64,000 nucleotides of DNA from JBBPZA01 sp963728925 (GCA_963728925.1 CAVSMB010000006.1:62001-126000), one strand, 5' to 3'; counted from the stretch's first letter, positions 8,575 to 18,122 are shown. Notes: generated by a model not told the origin, from the letters alone. A program made the numbers and translations.

Positions 8575-9600
8575 CTATCGCCGCAGCGCCGCGGGCTCGA
8601 GCGCCGGGTTCTGCCAGCCGGCGTCGGCCGCGTTGAGGTTGGTCCCCGGCGCGACGATCTCGTCGATGGCGTCCAGGAGCTCGTCGGAGAGCTCGACCTC
8701 CGCAGCCCCGAGCTGGGACTCGAGCTGCTCCATGGTTCGCGGGCCGATGATCGCCGAGGTCACTGCGGGATGGCGGATGACGAAGGCGAGCGCGGTGTGG
8801 ATGAGCGAGAGGCCGTGCTCGTCGGCGAGCCGCGCGAGCGCGTCGGCCGCGTCGAGCTTGCGCTGGTTCTCGGGCAGCGACAGGTCGTAGCGCGACGGGA
8901 GCATCTGGGCGCGGCGCGAGCTCGGCTCCCCGCTGCCGTCTTTGCGGTAGCGACCCGAGAGCCATCCGCCGGCCAACGGGCTCCACGGGATCACGCCCAT
9001 CCCGTAGCGCGCGCAGGTGGGAAGCACGTCGTTCTCGATTCCGCGGACGAGGATCGAGTAGGGCGGCTGCTCGCACATGAAGCGCTCGCGCACGCGGCGC
9101 TCGGCCACCCACTGCGCCTCGACGATCTGGCTCGCCGGGAAGGTCGAGGATCCGATCATCCGCACCTTGCCCGCCCGGACGAGGTCTGTGAGCGCGCCGA
9201 GCGTCTCGTCGATGTCCATGTCGGGCTCGGGACGGTGGATCTGGTAGAGGTCGATCCAGTCGGTCCGCAGGCGGCGCAGGCTCGCGTCGACCTCGCGAGC
9301 GATCCAGCGCCGCGAGTTGCCGAACTCGTTCACGTCATCGCCCATGCTGCCGTGCACCTTGGTCGCGAGCACGACGTGCTCACGGCGGCCGCCGGAGAGC
9401 GCCTTTCCGACGATCTCCTCGGACTCCCCGCGCGCGTAGACATCGGCCGTGTCGATGAAGTTGATCCCCGCGTCGAGCGCGCGGTGGATGATGCGGACCG
9501 ACTCGTCGTGGTCGGTGTTGCCCCACGCGCCGAACATCATCGCACCGAGGCACAGCGGCGAGACCTGGACGCCCGTGCGGCCGAGTTGGCGGTGCTCCAT
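8575..9600 (-). CDS. Aldo/keto reductase
   Basis: A 341-residue (beta/alpha)8-barrel NADPH-dependent oxidoreductase. The N-terminus EHRQLGRTGVQVSPLCLGAM and NFIDTADVYARGESEEIVGK contain the catalytic Asp and Tyr region of aldo/keto reductases. ATKVHGSMG carries the Lys, IDLYQIHRPEPD the His, and AFVIRHPAVTSAIIGPRTMEQL the C-terminal cofactor loop. I set the start at the ATG at 9600 because the eight extra residues before it do not resemble the family. The closest known types are the YajO/Tas-like group acting on aldehydes or sugars. It stands alone, convergent with the NERD gene (10 bases apart). Confidence 0.9.
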   Translation of the reverse strand: MEHRQLGRTGVQVSPLCLGAMMFGAWGNTDHDESVRIIHRALDAGINFIDTADVYARGESEEIVGKALSGGRREHVVLATKVHGSMGDDVNEFGNSRRWIAREVDASLRRLRTDWIDLYQIHRPEPDMDIDETLGALTDLVRAGKVRMIGSSTFPASQIVEAQWVAERRVRERFMCEQPPYSILVRGIENDVLPTCARYGMGVIPWSPLAGGWLSGRYRKDGSGEPSSRRAQMLPSRYDLSLPENQRKLDAADALARLADEHGLSLIHTALAFVIRHPAVTSAIIGPRTMEQLESQLGAAEVELSDELLDAIDEIVAPGTNLNAADAGWQNPALEPAALRR

Positions 9601-9659
9601 CACGACAGAGCCTACGGACTTCACGTCGTCGACCGTGGGGCCGATACTTCAACGCGGCG

Positions 9660-11108
9660 ATGACCAGACGATCTCCCGCGCACCAGGTCCTCCGCCGCCG
9701 CGCGTTTCCCTTCGCGGCCGTGGGGATCGGCGTCGTCGTGGCGCTTCCCCTCGGGGTGCCCGGCGCGAATCTCGTCGAGGTTGCGGTCGCCGGTGCGCTC
9801 ACCCTCGCGATCCTCGTCACCGGGCTGTCGCTTCGCTGGAGCAGGCTCCCGAGCTGGGCGGCCGTCGCGCCGGCGCTCGCGTACCTCGTGGTCGTCGTGC
9901 TGCTGCGCGACGCGGCCGGCGGCGGCCCCTCGGCCCTCGGGGTGCTCGTCCTGCTCCCGATCGTCTGGATGGCCCTCTACGCCTCGCGCTGGCACCTGCT
10001 GGTGACGCTCGCGGGCACCGCGCTGGTCTTCGTCGTTCCGATCCTCGTCGTGGGCCCACCGGATTACCCGACCACCGAGTGGCGGCGCGCGGTGGTGACC
10101 GTCACGGTCGCCGCGCTGGTCGGCGCGACGGTCCAGCGCCTCGTCGGCGAGGTCCGCGAGCGTGCCGGGGTCCAGGACACGATCTCGCGCGTCGCCCGCG
10201 AGCTGACCTCCGGCCGCGACACGCGCGAGGAGATCTGCCGCGCCGCGTGCGACCTGTCCGCGGCCTCGACGGCCTTCCTGCTCGAGCCGGTCGCCGACCA
10301 GCTCGTCTCGACCGCCATGGTCGGCGCCGACCTCCCCGAGATCCGCATCGCCGTTGGCCGCGAGCCGTCCGGATCGGTGAAGGCGTTCGTCAGCGGCCGC
10401 CCGCTGTTCGTCGCCGACGTCCGCAGCGACGAGGGCGTCTCCCAGCGTCTCGCGGACGCGCTCGGCGCGAGGACGGCGCTCTATCAGCCGGTGCTCAACG
10501 GCCGAGCGGTGATCGGCGTGCTGACCGTCGTGTGGCACGAGCCGGTGCGCGAGCTCTCCGACCCGCGCGCGCAGGCGATCGGCCTGCTCGCGCTCGAGGC
10601 GGCGGTGGCCATCGAGCGGGCGGACCGCCAGGCGGCGCTGGCCCGCCAGGCGCAGACCGATCCGCTCACCGGGCTCGGGAACCGGCGCCTGTGGGACGAG
10701 GCGCTCACGCGCGAGCTCGAGCGGGCCAAGCGCGAGGGCGTCACGACCTCGGTCGCGCTGCTCGACCTCGACCACTTCAAGGCGCTCAACGACGAGCGCG
10801 GCCACCAGGCCGGGGATCGCTTCCTGCGCGCCGCCGCGGCGGCGTGGCGCGCGCAGATCCGCGGCGAGGACCTGCTCGTGCGCCACGGCGGCGAGGAGTT
10901 CGCGGTCCTCCTGCGCGACTGCGACCCCGAGGAGGCGGCGATGATCGCCGAGCGCGTCCGCCAGGCGACGCCGGAGGGCCTCACCTGCTCGGCCGGCGTG
11001 GCCACCCACGAGCCCGGCGAGGACGCCTCGGCGCTGGTCGAGCGCGCCGACGCCGCGCTCTACCTGGCCAAGCGCCGCGGCCGCGACCGCGTCGAGACGG
11101 CGGTCTGA
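9660..11108 (+). CDS. Membrane diguanylate cyclase (5-6 TM, GAF-like, GGDEF)
   Basis: A 482-residue protein that should make cyclic di-GMP. Residues 1-150 contain five or six hydrophobic helices. Residues about 170-330 form a GAF-like sensor (DTISRVARELTSGRDTREEI, then YQPVLNGRAVIGVLTVVW). The catalytic domain begins at TDPLTGLGNRRLWDEAL and ends with the active-site loop GGEEF at about residues 410-414. RxxD (RGED) lies exactly five residues before GGEEF, so the inhibitory I-site for product feedback is present. LLDLDHFKALNDERGHQAGD gives the metal Asp residues. No EAL or HD-GYP domain is attached. The final seven codons and stop lie in the first copy of a 45-bp tandem repeat that continues past the gene. 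Confidence 0.92.
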   Translation: MTRRSPAHQVLRRRAFPFAAVGIGVVVALPLGVPGANLVEVAVAGALTLAILVTGLSLRWSRLPSWAAVAPALAYLVVVVLLRDAAGGGPSALGVLVLLPIVWMALYASRWHLLVTLAGTALVFVVPILVVGPPDYPTTEWRRAVVTVTVAALVGATVQRLVGEVRERAGVQDTISRVARELTSGRDTREEICRAACDLSAASTAFLLEPVADQLVSTAMVGADLPEIRIAVGREPSGSVKAFVSGRPLFVADVRSDEGVSQRLADALGARTALYQPVLNGRAVIGVLTVVWHEPVRELSDPRAQAIGLLALEAAVAIERADRQAALARQAQTDPLTGLGNRRLWDEALTRELERAKREGVTTSVALLDLDHFKALNDERGHQAGDRFLRAAAAAWRAQIRGEDLLVRHGGEEFAVLLRDCDPEEAAMIAERVRQATPEGLTCSAGVATHEPGEDASALVERADAALYLAKRRGRDRVETAV

Positions 11109-11199
11109 GCGGCGCGGTTCCGCGTCCGTGACCGCGTCGAGACGGCGGTCTGAGCGGCGCGGTTCCGCGTCCGTGACCGCGTCGCGACGGCGGTCTGAG
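11085..11199 (+). repeat. 45-bp tandem repeat copying the 3' end of the diguanylate cyclase gene
   Basis: The unit begins GACCGCGTCGAGACGGCGGT at 11085 and recurs at 11130 and 11175, a period of exactly 45 bases, with about 2.6 copies. The first copy encodes the last residues DRVETAV and the stop; the others repeat that stop outside the gene. Copies one and two are identical; the third, partial copy differs by one base (GTCGCG for GTCGAG). The near-identity means the expansion is recent. Because 45 is a multiple of three, gain or loss of a unit would not change the protein. Confidence 0.93.
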
Positions 11200-11202
11200 T
11201 GC

Positions 11203-12336
11203 CTAGATCGCCGGTCGTAAGCCCCCGCTCGGCCCCGCGGTCGTCACGAGCGCCGCTCGCAGGTCCACGTCGTCGAGGTGGGCGAGGCTGGGGTCGTCGA
11301 AGCTGACGCGCTGCCGTGACGGCGAGCCGACGGCGGCCTCTCCGGCGTGCACGAGCTCGCTCCACAGGTCGCCGCCCGCGCGGGCCAGGAGCGCGTGACG
11401 GGTCTGGCCTTCGCGGCGCGCCTCACCCTCGAGCTCGCGGGCCTCGGCGAGCGGGTCGATGACGAGGTTCTGGTCAGAGCCGATCGCGATCCGCGCTCCC
11501 GCCCTCGCGAGCGCCAGGGCGCGCGGGTGCCCGTCGCCGAGGTTGGCCTCGGTGCTTGGGCACGACACGACGGTGGCGCCGGCCGCGCCGAGCCGCGCGA
11601 CGTCGTCGGCCTCCACGTGCACGGCGTGGACGACGGCACAGCGCCTGCGCAGGAAGCCCGCGGCCTCGAGGAGCGCGATCGGCGAGGCGCCGTGCTCGGC
11701 CTGCGCCTCGCGCAGCTCGCGCCGCTGCTCCGCAGCGTGGACGTGGAGGACGAGGTCATGGTGCTGTGCGTAGGCGGCGATCGCCTCCAGCCACGGGCGC
11801 GGGACGGCGCGGACCGAGTGGGCCGCCAGACCGACGGCGACGCCGTCCTGCACGTCCGCCCACGAGCGCAGCTCCTCGACGCGCGCGAGATAGGCGTCCA
11901 CCGACGGGTCGGCGAAGCGCCGCTGCGCGCCCTGGGGCTCCAGGTCGCCGCCGTCCCAGCCCGCACGCGCGTAGGCGGCGGGGAGGAGGACGATGTCGAG
12001 GCCCGCGTCGCGGGCGGCGCCCGCGACCGCCTTGGCGAGCTCGTTGGGGTCGGCGTAGGGGCGGCCGTCGGGCTGGTGGTGGAGGTAGTGGAACTCCCCG
12101 ACGATCCCGTAACCGGCCTCGCGCATCTCGCGGAAGGTCTCCGCGCTGAGGGCGTGGAGCCCGTCGGGGTCGAGGCCCGCGGCCAGCTCGAACATCGTCT
12201 CGCGCCAGCTCCAGAAGTCGTCGCGGGACGAGACGAGGCGCTCGGCGCGGCCGCGCAGCGCCCGCTGGAACGCGTGCGAGTGGGCGTTGACCATCGCTGG
12301 CAGCTCCAGCGCGCCCCCGCCTGTCGGCGTCGTCAC
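11203..12336 (-). CDS. hutF: Formimidoylglutamate deiminase HutF
   Basis: An amidohydrolase-superfamily enzyme that removes ammonia from N-formimino-L-glutamate in histidine degradation. It shows PAMVNAHSHAFQRALRGR (the metal-binding HSH of HutF), FWSWRETMFELAAGL, VGEFHYLHHQPDG, LVLHVHAAEQRRE (metal His) and IAIGSDQNLVIDPLAEA (catalytic Asp). The GTG at 12336 overlaps the preceding hutI stop as GTGA, so I prefer it over the GTG at 12363. At 377 residues it is roughly 60-80 shorter than usual HutF proteins: only about 15 residues precede the metal motif, and the region after DLWSELVHAGEAAVG looks compressed, so small deletions are possible. HutF implies the five-step pathway through N-formylglutamate; no hutG is visible here. 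Confidence 0.85.
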   Translation of the reverse strand: MTTPTGGGALELPAMVNAHSHAFQRALRGRAERLVSSRDDFWSWRETMFELAAGLDPDGLHALSAETFREMREAGYGIVGEFHYLHHQPDGRPYADPNELAKAVAGAARDAGLDIVLLPAAYARAGWDGGDLEPQGAQRRFADPSVDAYLARVEELRSWADVQDGVAVGLAAHSVRAVPRPWLEAIAAYAQHHDLVLHVHAAEQRRELREAQAEHGASPIALLEAAGFLRRRCAVVHAVHVEADDVARLGAAGATVVSCPSTEANLGDGHPRALALARAGARIAIGSDQNLVIDPLAEARELEGEARREGQTRHALLARAGGDLWSELVHAGEAAVGSPSRQRVSFDDPSLAHLDDVDLRAALVTTAGPSGGLRPAI

Positions 12337-12905
12337 GGCACCGGAACGCCCTCGACGCGCCACGCCGCATCGGGCCGCACGTGAACCGCCTCGCCCCCGA
12401 GCACGACCGCCGCGACCGGACTGCGGCCCAGGCGGTAGGGGAGATGCTCGATCGGGCCGTCGAGGAGCAGCAGGTCGGCCCGCTTGCCGGCCTCGATCGA
12501 CCCGAGCTCGCGGTCACGGCCGAGTACCCAGGCGGCGTTGAGCGTCACCGCGGCGAGCGCCTCGAGAACGGTCCAGCGGTAGCGGCGCACGGCGAGGCCG
12601 ACGATCAGCGGCAGCGAGGCGATCGGCGAGGTGCCCGGGTTGCAGTCGGTGGCCAGGACGCAGATCGCCCCGGCGTCGGCCAGCGCTCGCGCCGGCGCGG
12701 TGCGCTCGTCGTTGAGGAGCTCGGCGCCCGGCAGCAGGACGGCGGCGCACGGCGCCGCCGCGAGGAGCCCGACGTGCTTGTCGGGCAGGCACGAGAGGTG
12801 GTCGACCGACCGCGCGCCCGCGGCGAGGGCGACGGGCACCGACCCGTGGCTCGCGAGCTGCTCCACGTGGGCGCGAAGGGCAAGGCCGTGGTCGTGAGCC
12901 AGCGC
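12333..12905 (-). pseudogene. hutI: Imidazolonepropionase HutI, C-terminal half only
   Basis: The reading frame ending at 12333 gives HDHGLALRAHVEQLASHGSV, SVDHLSCLPDKHVGLL, VLLPGAELLNDERTAPARAL, ICVLATDCNPGTSPIASLPL and SIEAGKRADLLLLDGP. This is the second half of imidazolonepropionase: the metal His of LRAHVEQ, the HL of the next strand, the catalytic Asp in ATDCNPG, and the C-terminal beta sandwich. The first 200 or so residues, with the HxH metal motif, are absent. At about 12900 it joins the urocanase fragment out of frame, so no functional HutI can be made. It normally hydrolyses imidazolone-5-propionate to formiminoglutamate, between HutU and HutF. Confidence 0.8.
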
Positions 12906-14050
12906 GCAACGTGCTCCTGGTCGCCGAAGAGCTCGAGGATCGCCGCGTCGGTCGCGGCGATGTCGGCGGGATCGCCGGACAGCGCAACCCAGCGAAACGG
13001 GCCGCGGCCCTCGCAGAACTGGTCGCGCAGGTAGGCGGGCACGAAGTCCGGGTAGGCGAAGGCGTCGGTGTCGCCGTGGTGGGCGGCGAGGCCGCGCAGC
13101 GCGTTGCCGTAGTCGAAGACCTCGGCGCCGGCCGCCGCCAGGGCGCGCAGCGCGCCGACGTGAAGGCGAGCGCCCTCGCCCGCACGCCGCAGGTACTCCT
13201 CGGGGTCGCCGGTGCGCAGCGCGGCGGCCTGCTCGAGGGTCAGGCCCGGGGGAACGTAGCCGTTGAGCGGGTCGTGGGCGCTCGTCTGGTCGGTGGCGAC
13301 GTCGACCGCGACGCCGCGCCGGGCGAGCTCGGGAAGCACCTGCGCCGCGTTGCCGAGCAGGCCGATCGACAGCGGCCGGACGCGGGCGCGCGCCGCGTCG
13401 AGGCGGCGCAGCGCATCGTCGAGGTCGACGGCCACGTCGTCGAGGTAGCCCGTCGCGATGCGTCGCTCGATGCGGTGGCGGTCGATCTCCACGCACAGGG
13501 CACAGCCGTCGAGCATGGTGATGGCCAGCGGCTGCGCGCCGCCCATCCCGCCCAGGCCGGCGGTGACCACGAGGCGCCCGGCGAGCGTGCCGCCGAAGCG
13601 CTTGCGGGCCACGGCGGCGAAGGTCTCGTAGGTTCCCTGGAGGATGCCCTGGGTCCCGATGTAGATCCACGAGCCGGCCGTCATCTGCCCGTACATGAAG
13701 AGCCCGAGCGCGTCCAGGCGGCGGAACTCGTGCCACGTCGCCCACTCGCCGACGAGGTTCGAGTTGGCGATCAGCACGCGCGGCGCGAACGCGTGCGTCT
13801 GCACGACCGCGACCGGCTTGCCCGACTGCACGAGCAGCGTCCCGTCCCCGTGCAGGTCGATCAGCTCTCGCATGATCGCCTCCAGCGCACGGTGATCGCG
13901 TGCCGCCTTGCCGATCCCTCCGTAGACAACGAGCTCGGCGGGGTTCTCGGCGACGTCGGGATGCAGGTTGTTCTCGAGCATGCGAAGCGCGGCCTCCTGC
14001 TCCCAGCCGCGACAGCGCAACCCCTCCGCCGCGACGCGCGACGCGCTCAT
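12895..14050 (-). pseudogene. hutU: Urocanase HutU, N-terminal two thirds only
   Basis: From the ATG at 14050 the frame reads the start of urocanate hydratase: QEAALRMLENNLHPDVAENP, ELVVYGGIGKAARD, ANSNLVGEWATWHEF, MTAGSWIYIGTQGILQGTYE, TAGLGGMGGAQPLAI (NAD binding), AEVFDYGNALRG and GPFRWVALSGDP. About 386 residues match, ending GDQEHVARWL near 12900. The last 160 or so residues, including the GLGDRHR and HHGGGVGMGYS regions, are missing, and the frame enters hutI sequence instead. Urocanase uses NAD+ as an electrophilic cofactor to hydrate urocanate; the truncated form should be inactive. The start overlaps the hutH stop as ATGA. Confidence 0.83.
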
Positions 14051-15548
14051 GCGGGCGCTCCCGAAGCGCGCGTCCCGCCAGGCGCGCAGGCGCGAAGTCG
14101 CCTGCGGCGAGCTGGCCGAGCAGCGCCTCGAGGTCGCCCGTCGGCGCGGCGCCGGTCGGCACGAAGGGCACCGAGCGGCGCAGGAGCCCGTGCGCCGCGG
14201 CGGTTCCCGCGCCCAGGCTCAGCTCGTGGCGCAGGTCCACGGCCTGGCCGGCGACCACCAGCTCGACGGCGATCACGCGCCGTCCGAGCGCGACCATCTC
14301 CTGCAGTCGCCGCGCGGCGAGCGGCGCCTGCGTCATGCGGTCCTCGAGGCCCTCGGCGACGCCCGAGGAGGCGATGTCGAAGCTCACCGGGTCGGCCAGC
14401 GCGCGCGCCTCGCCGGTCAGGGCGGCAGCCAGCACCCCGAGCTCCGAGAGCGCTGACTCCGGCGACGCCGCGTCGGCGGCCAGCCCGGTCGCAAGGGCCG
14501 AGTGCTCTCGCCAAAGGAGCTTGAGGGTCCGCTCGCACGCGCTGGTCAGCACGGGGGCGATCGCGAGCCGCACGTAGTCGAGGGCCGCCGCGAGCCCCGC
14601 CGCCTCGAAGCCGCCCCACGAGACCGCGACGCCCCGTTGCGGGTCGACGGCGGGGTTGTCCTGGGTCGCGTTGAGCTCGACCTCCACGATGCCGTGCGCG
14701 TGAGCGAGCGCGTGGTCGGCTCCCGCGTGCAGGTGCACGACGGTGCGAAAGCTCAACGGGTCCTGGAGGTTGCGGGCGGAGCCCCGCTCCCACAGGGACG
14801 AGCCGCGAAGCAGCGCGCCGAAGCGCTCGACGGCGGCGCGCAGCTCGGGCTGCGGGCGCGCGCGGGTGACCACCGGGTGCAGGATCGAGAGGTTCGCCCG
14901 GAACGCCTCGAGCGACAGCGCGGCGGCCGTGTCGGTGGCGGCGAGCACCTCACGGCAGTCGTCGACGGCGAGGGCGCCGAGCGCCGTGGCCAGCGCATTG
15001 GTGTTGATCAGGGCGAGCGTCTCCTTGCTCGCCAGCGCGAAGGGGCCGAGCAGCGCGCCGACGAGCGAGGCCATCGGCAAGAGGTCGGATTGGCCGAGCG
15101 AGCCGAGGCTCGGCACCCTGAGCTCGCGCTGCTCGTTGAGCGCCGCGACGAGCCGCTGCACGACCTCGACGCGCACCCCGGAGAAGCCGCGCGCGAGCCC
15201 GTTGACCAGGCGCGCGGCGGCGGCTCGGGCGACGTCCTGGCCGAGCGCGGGGCCCTGGCCGAGGCGGTGGCTGGCCAGCAGCAGCGCCTCGAAGGCGCGC
15301 GTCTCGTCGGGCGGCACGCGGACGCGCTTGTGGGCGCCGACGCCGGTGGTCGCGCCGTAGACGACATCGCCGCGCTCCACCGCCGCCTCGAGCGCGTCGC
15401 GCGCCGCGGCGACCCGCGCGAGCGCCGCGGCCGGGACGTCCACCGGTGCGCCGCGGCGGGCGACGGCAACCAGGCGCTCGACGGTCAGGCGCTCACCGTC
15501 GAGCGGGACCGGAGCCTGGGCCGGGAAGAGTGCCGGTGCGGTCGTCAT
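14047..15548 (-). CDS. hutH: HutH-like aromatic amino acid (histidine) ammonia-lyase with altered MIO motif
   Basis: A protein of about 500 residues of the histidine/phenylalanine ammonia-lyase family, first in the hut cluster. VYGATTGVGAHKRVRVP, LNEQRELRVPSLGSLGQSD, NATQDNPAVDP and ALSELGVLAAALTGEARALA match the family. The normal Ala-Ser-Gly triad that self-cyclises to the MIO cofactor (GSVGASGDLAP) reads GSLGQSDLLP at residues 149-158, so Ala is Gln and the Gly is missing. Either catalysis differs or the enzyme is not a lyase. The ATG at 15548 is one of two adjacent ATGs. Near 14070, in GGACGCGCGC, the frame slips by what looks like an extra CG; the natural stop at 14047 overlaps hutU. Without correction the frame runs on past the gene. 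Confidence 0.8.
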
Positions 15549-16582
15549 CATCGACCACGGTGCGCCCGTCACCGTCGCCGGGCAAGTCAGATCGGTGCGT
15601 CGCGCCATCGAAGTTGCGCATGGAGCCCTCTCTGCGCTCTGGCGGCCACGCGGCGTTCGCGAGCTGCTGGAGCTCGCCGCCGACCTCTCGGGCGAGCTCG
15701 ATGAACGTTTGCGCCGCCTCGCCCAGCGGCCGGTCTCGGTGCCAGACCAGGCCGACCGTCCTCGGGGCGAGCCCGGGGAGCGGGAGCGCCGTCACGTCGG
15801 GTCGCGCCTGGTCGACGAGCAGCCAGGGGACGACGGCGACGCCGAGGTCCTCGGCGACGAGGCCGAGGATCGTCGTCGTGTCGTTGGAGCGGTAGGTGAC
15901 GCGCCGCGCGACCCAGTCGCCGCCCAGGCGCTGCTCGATCCAGTGCGCCTCGCGGATCGTCTGGTAGCCGATGAGAGGCAGCTCGGTGAGGGCCTGGAGC
16001 GACGGGGCGGCGTCGAGCCGCGCGAGCGGTGAGCCCGAGGAGACCGCCATCACGTGGGGCTCGCGGAGCAGCTCGACGGCCGTGAAGGGGCCGTCCTCGA
16101 GCGGGAAGGAAACGAAGGTCAGGTCGAGCGCTCCGTCGGCGACCAGCGCGAGCAGCTCGCCGTCGTTCTGGGACTCCGTCAGCTCGACCGTCACGTCGGG
16201 CCAGCGCTCGCGGAAGCGGCGCAGCACCGGCGGCACCAGCCGCCCGCCCACGCTCCCGAAGCTTCCGGTCCGCAGCTTCCCGACGCGGGCGCCGTCGAGC
16301 GCCTCGAGTGCCGCCTGCGCCGACCGCAGTCGCGACACGACCGCTTCGGCGTGCTCGAGCAGCACCACGCCGGCCGCGGTCAGCGTCACGGGCCGCGTGC
16401 CGCCAGGGCGCTCGACCAGCCTGCGACCGACGGCGCGCTCGAGCGCGGAGATCTGATGGGAGACCGCCGACTGGGTGTAGCCGAGCGCCTCGGCCGCCGC
16501 GCGAGAACGAGGCGTCGCGCCCGACGGCGACCAGCGCGGCGAGGTTCCGGACCTCAAGACCGCGCCAGCCTGCGCCGCTCAT
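15493..16582 (-). CDS. LysR family transcriptional regulator (frameshift near 16505)
   Basis: A LysR regulator of roughly 330-360 residues directly upstream of, and co-directional with, the hut genes, overlapping the start of hutH by 56 bases. The first 27 residues come from one frame (LEVRNLAALVAVGRDASFSR). The rest comes from another: AAAEALGYTQSAVSHQISAL with the winged helix-turn-helix, then the effector domain WPDVTVELTESQNDGELLAL and AVVPWLLVDQA. Restoring two bases in TCGCGCGGCGG near 16505 joins the DNA-binding domain. LysR proteins usually activate a neighbouring pathway in response to an intermediate. Control of histidine use is plausible from position only. The C-terminal tail beyond AAWPPERREG overlaps hutH and may not be real protein. 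Confidence 0.8.
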
Positions 16583-16601
16583 GGGCCGAGCGCAGCGCGT
16601 C

Positions 16602-18122
16602 CTATGCGGCCGCCACTGGAGTCCGCTCGGCTGCGCTCGGAGCCATCTCGCCGCGCCTGCGGCGCTGCAGCCGTGCCATCACGAGGGCCGGCGCGAGGGC
16701 GACGAGCCCGAGCGCGAGCGCGTACCAGTAGGTGTGGGCGAAGGCGGCCGCGACGTCCGGGGCGAAGCGCTCCCGGGCCGCCGGGGGAAGGCTCGAGATC
16801 GAGGTGTCGCCGCCTGACGTGCCGGCCCCGACGCTCGAGGCGATCTGGTTGTTGAGCACGACCGCGAGGATCGCCGTGCCGATCGCGCCGCCGACCCGCT
16901 GGAGGACGTTGAGCATCGGCGTCGCGCGCGGGACCTCGTGTCGGTCGAGCAGCGCGTAGGCGCTCGCCATCGCCGGCATCATGGTGGCGCCGAGGCCGAG
17001 GCCGCGCACGAACAGGGCCGCGCCGAGCACCCAGTAGCTCGTGCTCGCGTCGACCTGCGTGAAGGGCAGGGTCCCGACAGCGAGGATCAGCAGTCCGGTG
17101 ACGACGACCCAGCCCCCGCCGATGCGGTCGGTCGCCCTGCCGGAGTAGCGCATGGCGATGGCCGCGCCGAGGCCTTGAGGCGCCAGCAGCAGACCCGCCT
17201 GCAGGGCCGAGAGACCTCGGTCGATCTGGTAGTAGAGCGGTAGCAGGAGCATCCCGCCGAAGAAGGCGGCGCCGACGAGCAGTACGGTGGCGGCCGCCGC
17301 CGCGAACCCGCCGGTCCGCATCAGGCGCACGTCGACGAGCGGGAAGTCGTGGGTCCAGGCGCGCCGGGTGAAGGCGACGACGAGGAGCAGCCCGGCGACC
17401 AGCGGCACCAGCGCCTGCGGGGCGCCGACGCCGCCCTTCGAGGCGATCTCGCTGAGCCCGTAGACGATCAGCGCGATGCCCGGCGAGAGCATGAGTAGAC
17501 CGCGGACGTCGAGGCGCACGGGCCCCTCGCCCGAGCGGCCCGGGGCACGGCCGCCGGGGAGCAGCCTTGAGGCGAGGACCAGTCCCAGGACCCCGACGGG
17601 CAGGTTGACGAAGAAGATCCAGCGCCAGCTCGCGTGGGAGACGAGCAGCCCGCCGATGACCGGGCCGAGGACGGGAGCGAGGAGCATCGGGACCCCGACG
17701 ATGCTCATGACGTGGCCCATGCGGCCGGGGCCCGCGGCCTGGGCGAGGGTGATCATCCCGATCGGCATGATCATGCCGCCGGCGAGGCCCTGGAGGACGC
17801 GGAAGGCGATCAGCGACTCGGCGCTCCACGCCAGCCCGCACAGTGCGCTGGTCGCCACGAAGCCGGCGACGACGGTCATCCACACGCGCTTGGAGCCGAA
17901 GCGCTCGGCGGCCCAGCCCGTGAGCGGGATGACCGTCGCGAGCGCGAGCAGGTAGCCGGTGGACACCCACTGGATCGTCGACAGCGGGGCATGGAGGTCG
18001 CGAGCGAGGCTCTCCAGCGCGACGTTGACGATCGTCGTGTCGAGGATCGACATCATCGCGCCGGTGATCACGACGATCGCGATGGCGCGGACCTCGGGCG
18101 TGAGTCGCCCGGCGTCGGTCAT
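16602..18122 (-). CDS. DHA2 family MFS drug efflux transporter (EmrB/QacA type)
   Basis: A 506-residue membrane protein with fourteen predicted helices, the length and layout of the DHA2 drug:proton antiporters. LDTTIVNVALESLARDL is the signature of helix 1 (motif D1), WAAERFGSKRVWM is motif A, and VGVPMLLAPVLGPVIGGLLV in helix 5 is the antiporter motif C with its Gly-Pro. It overlaps the upstream marR-like gene by four bases (ATGA at 18119-18122), so the two form one operon and the transporter is probably repressed by that regulator. The natural substrate is unknown; hydrophobic drugs or antibiotics are usual for this class. Confidence 0.92.
   Translation of the reverse strand: MTDAGRLTPEVRAIAIVVITGAMMSILDTTIVNVALESLARDLHAPLSTIQWVSTGYLLALATVIPLTGWAAERFGSKRVWMTVVAGFVATSALCGLAWSAESLIAFRVLQGLAGGMIMPIGMITLAQAAGPGRMGHVMSIVGVPMLLAPVLGPVIGGLLVSHASWRWIFFVNLPVGVLGLVLASRLLPGGRAPGRSGEGPVRLDVRGLLMLSPGIALIVYGLSEIASKGGVGAPQALVPLVAGLLLVVAFTRRAWTHDFPLVDVRLMRTGGFAAAAATVLLVGAAFFGGMLLLPLYYQIDRGLSALQAGLLLAPQGLGAAIAMRYSGRATDRIGGGWVVVTGLLILAVGTLPFTQVDASTSYWVLGAALFVRGLGLGATMMPAMASAYALLDRHEVPRATPMLNVLQRVGGAIGTAILAVVLNNQIASSVGAGTSGGDTSISSLPPAARERFAPDVAAAFAHTYWYALALGLVALAPALVMARLQRRRRGEMAPSAAERTPVAAA

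Noticed and set aside
9621..11009. Long minus-strand frame opposite the diguanylate cyclase
   Set aside because: It is an antisense shadow of the GGDEF gene: Arg/Ala/Gly-rich with no family motif, and the plus-strand frame has full GGDEF and I-site motifs.
11085..11199. Tandem repeat as a CRISPR array
   Set aside because: Units are contiguous without unique spacers, and the first copy is coding.
14502..15704. Plus-strand frame within hutH
   Set aside because: Antisense of the lyase; Arg/Gly/Ala composition, no motif.
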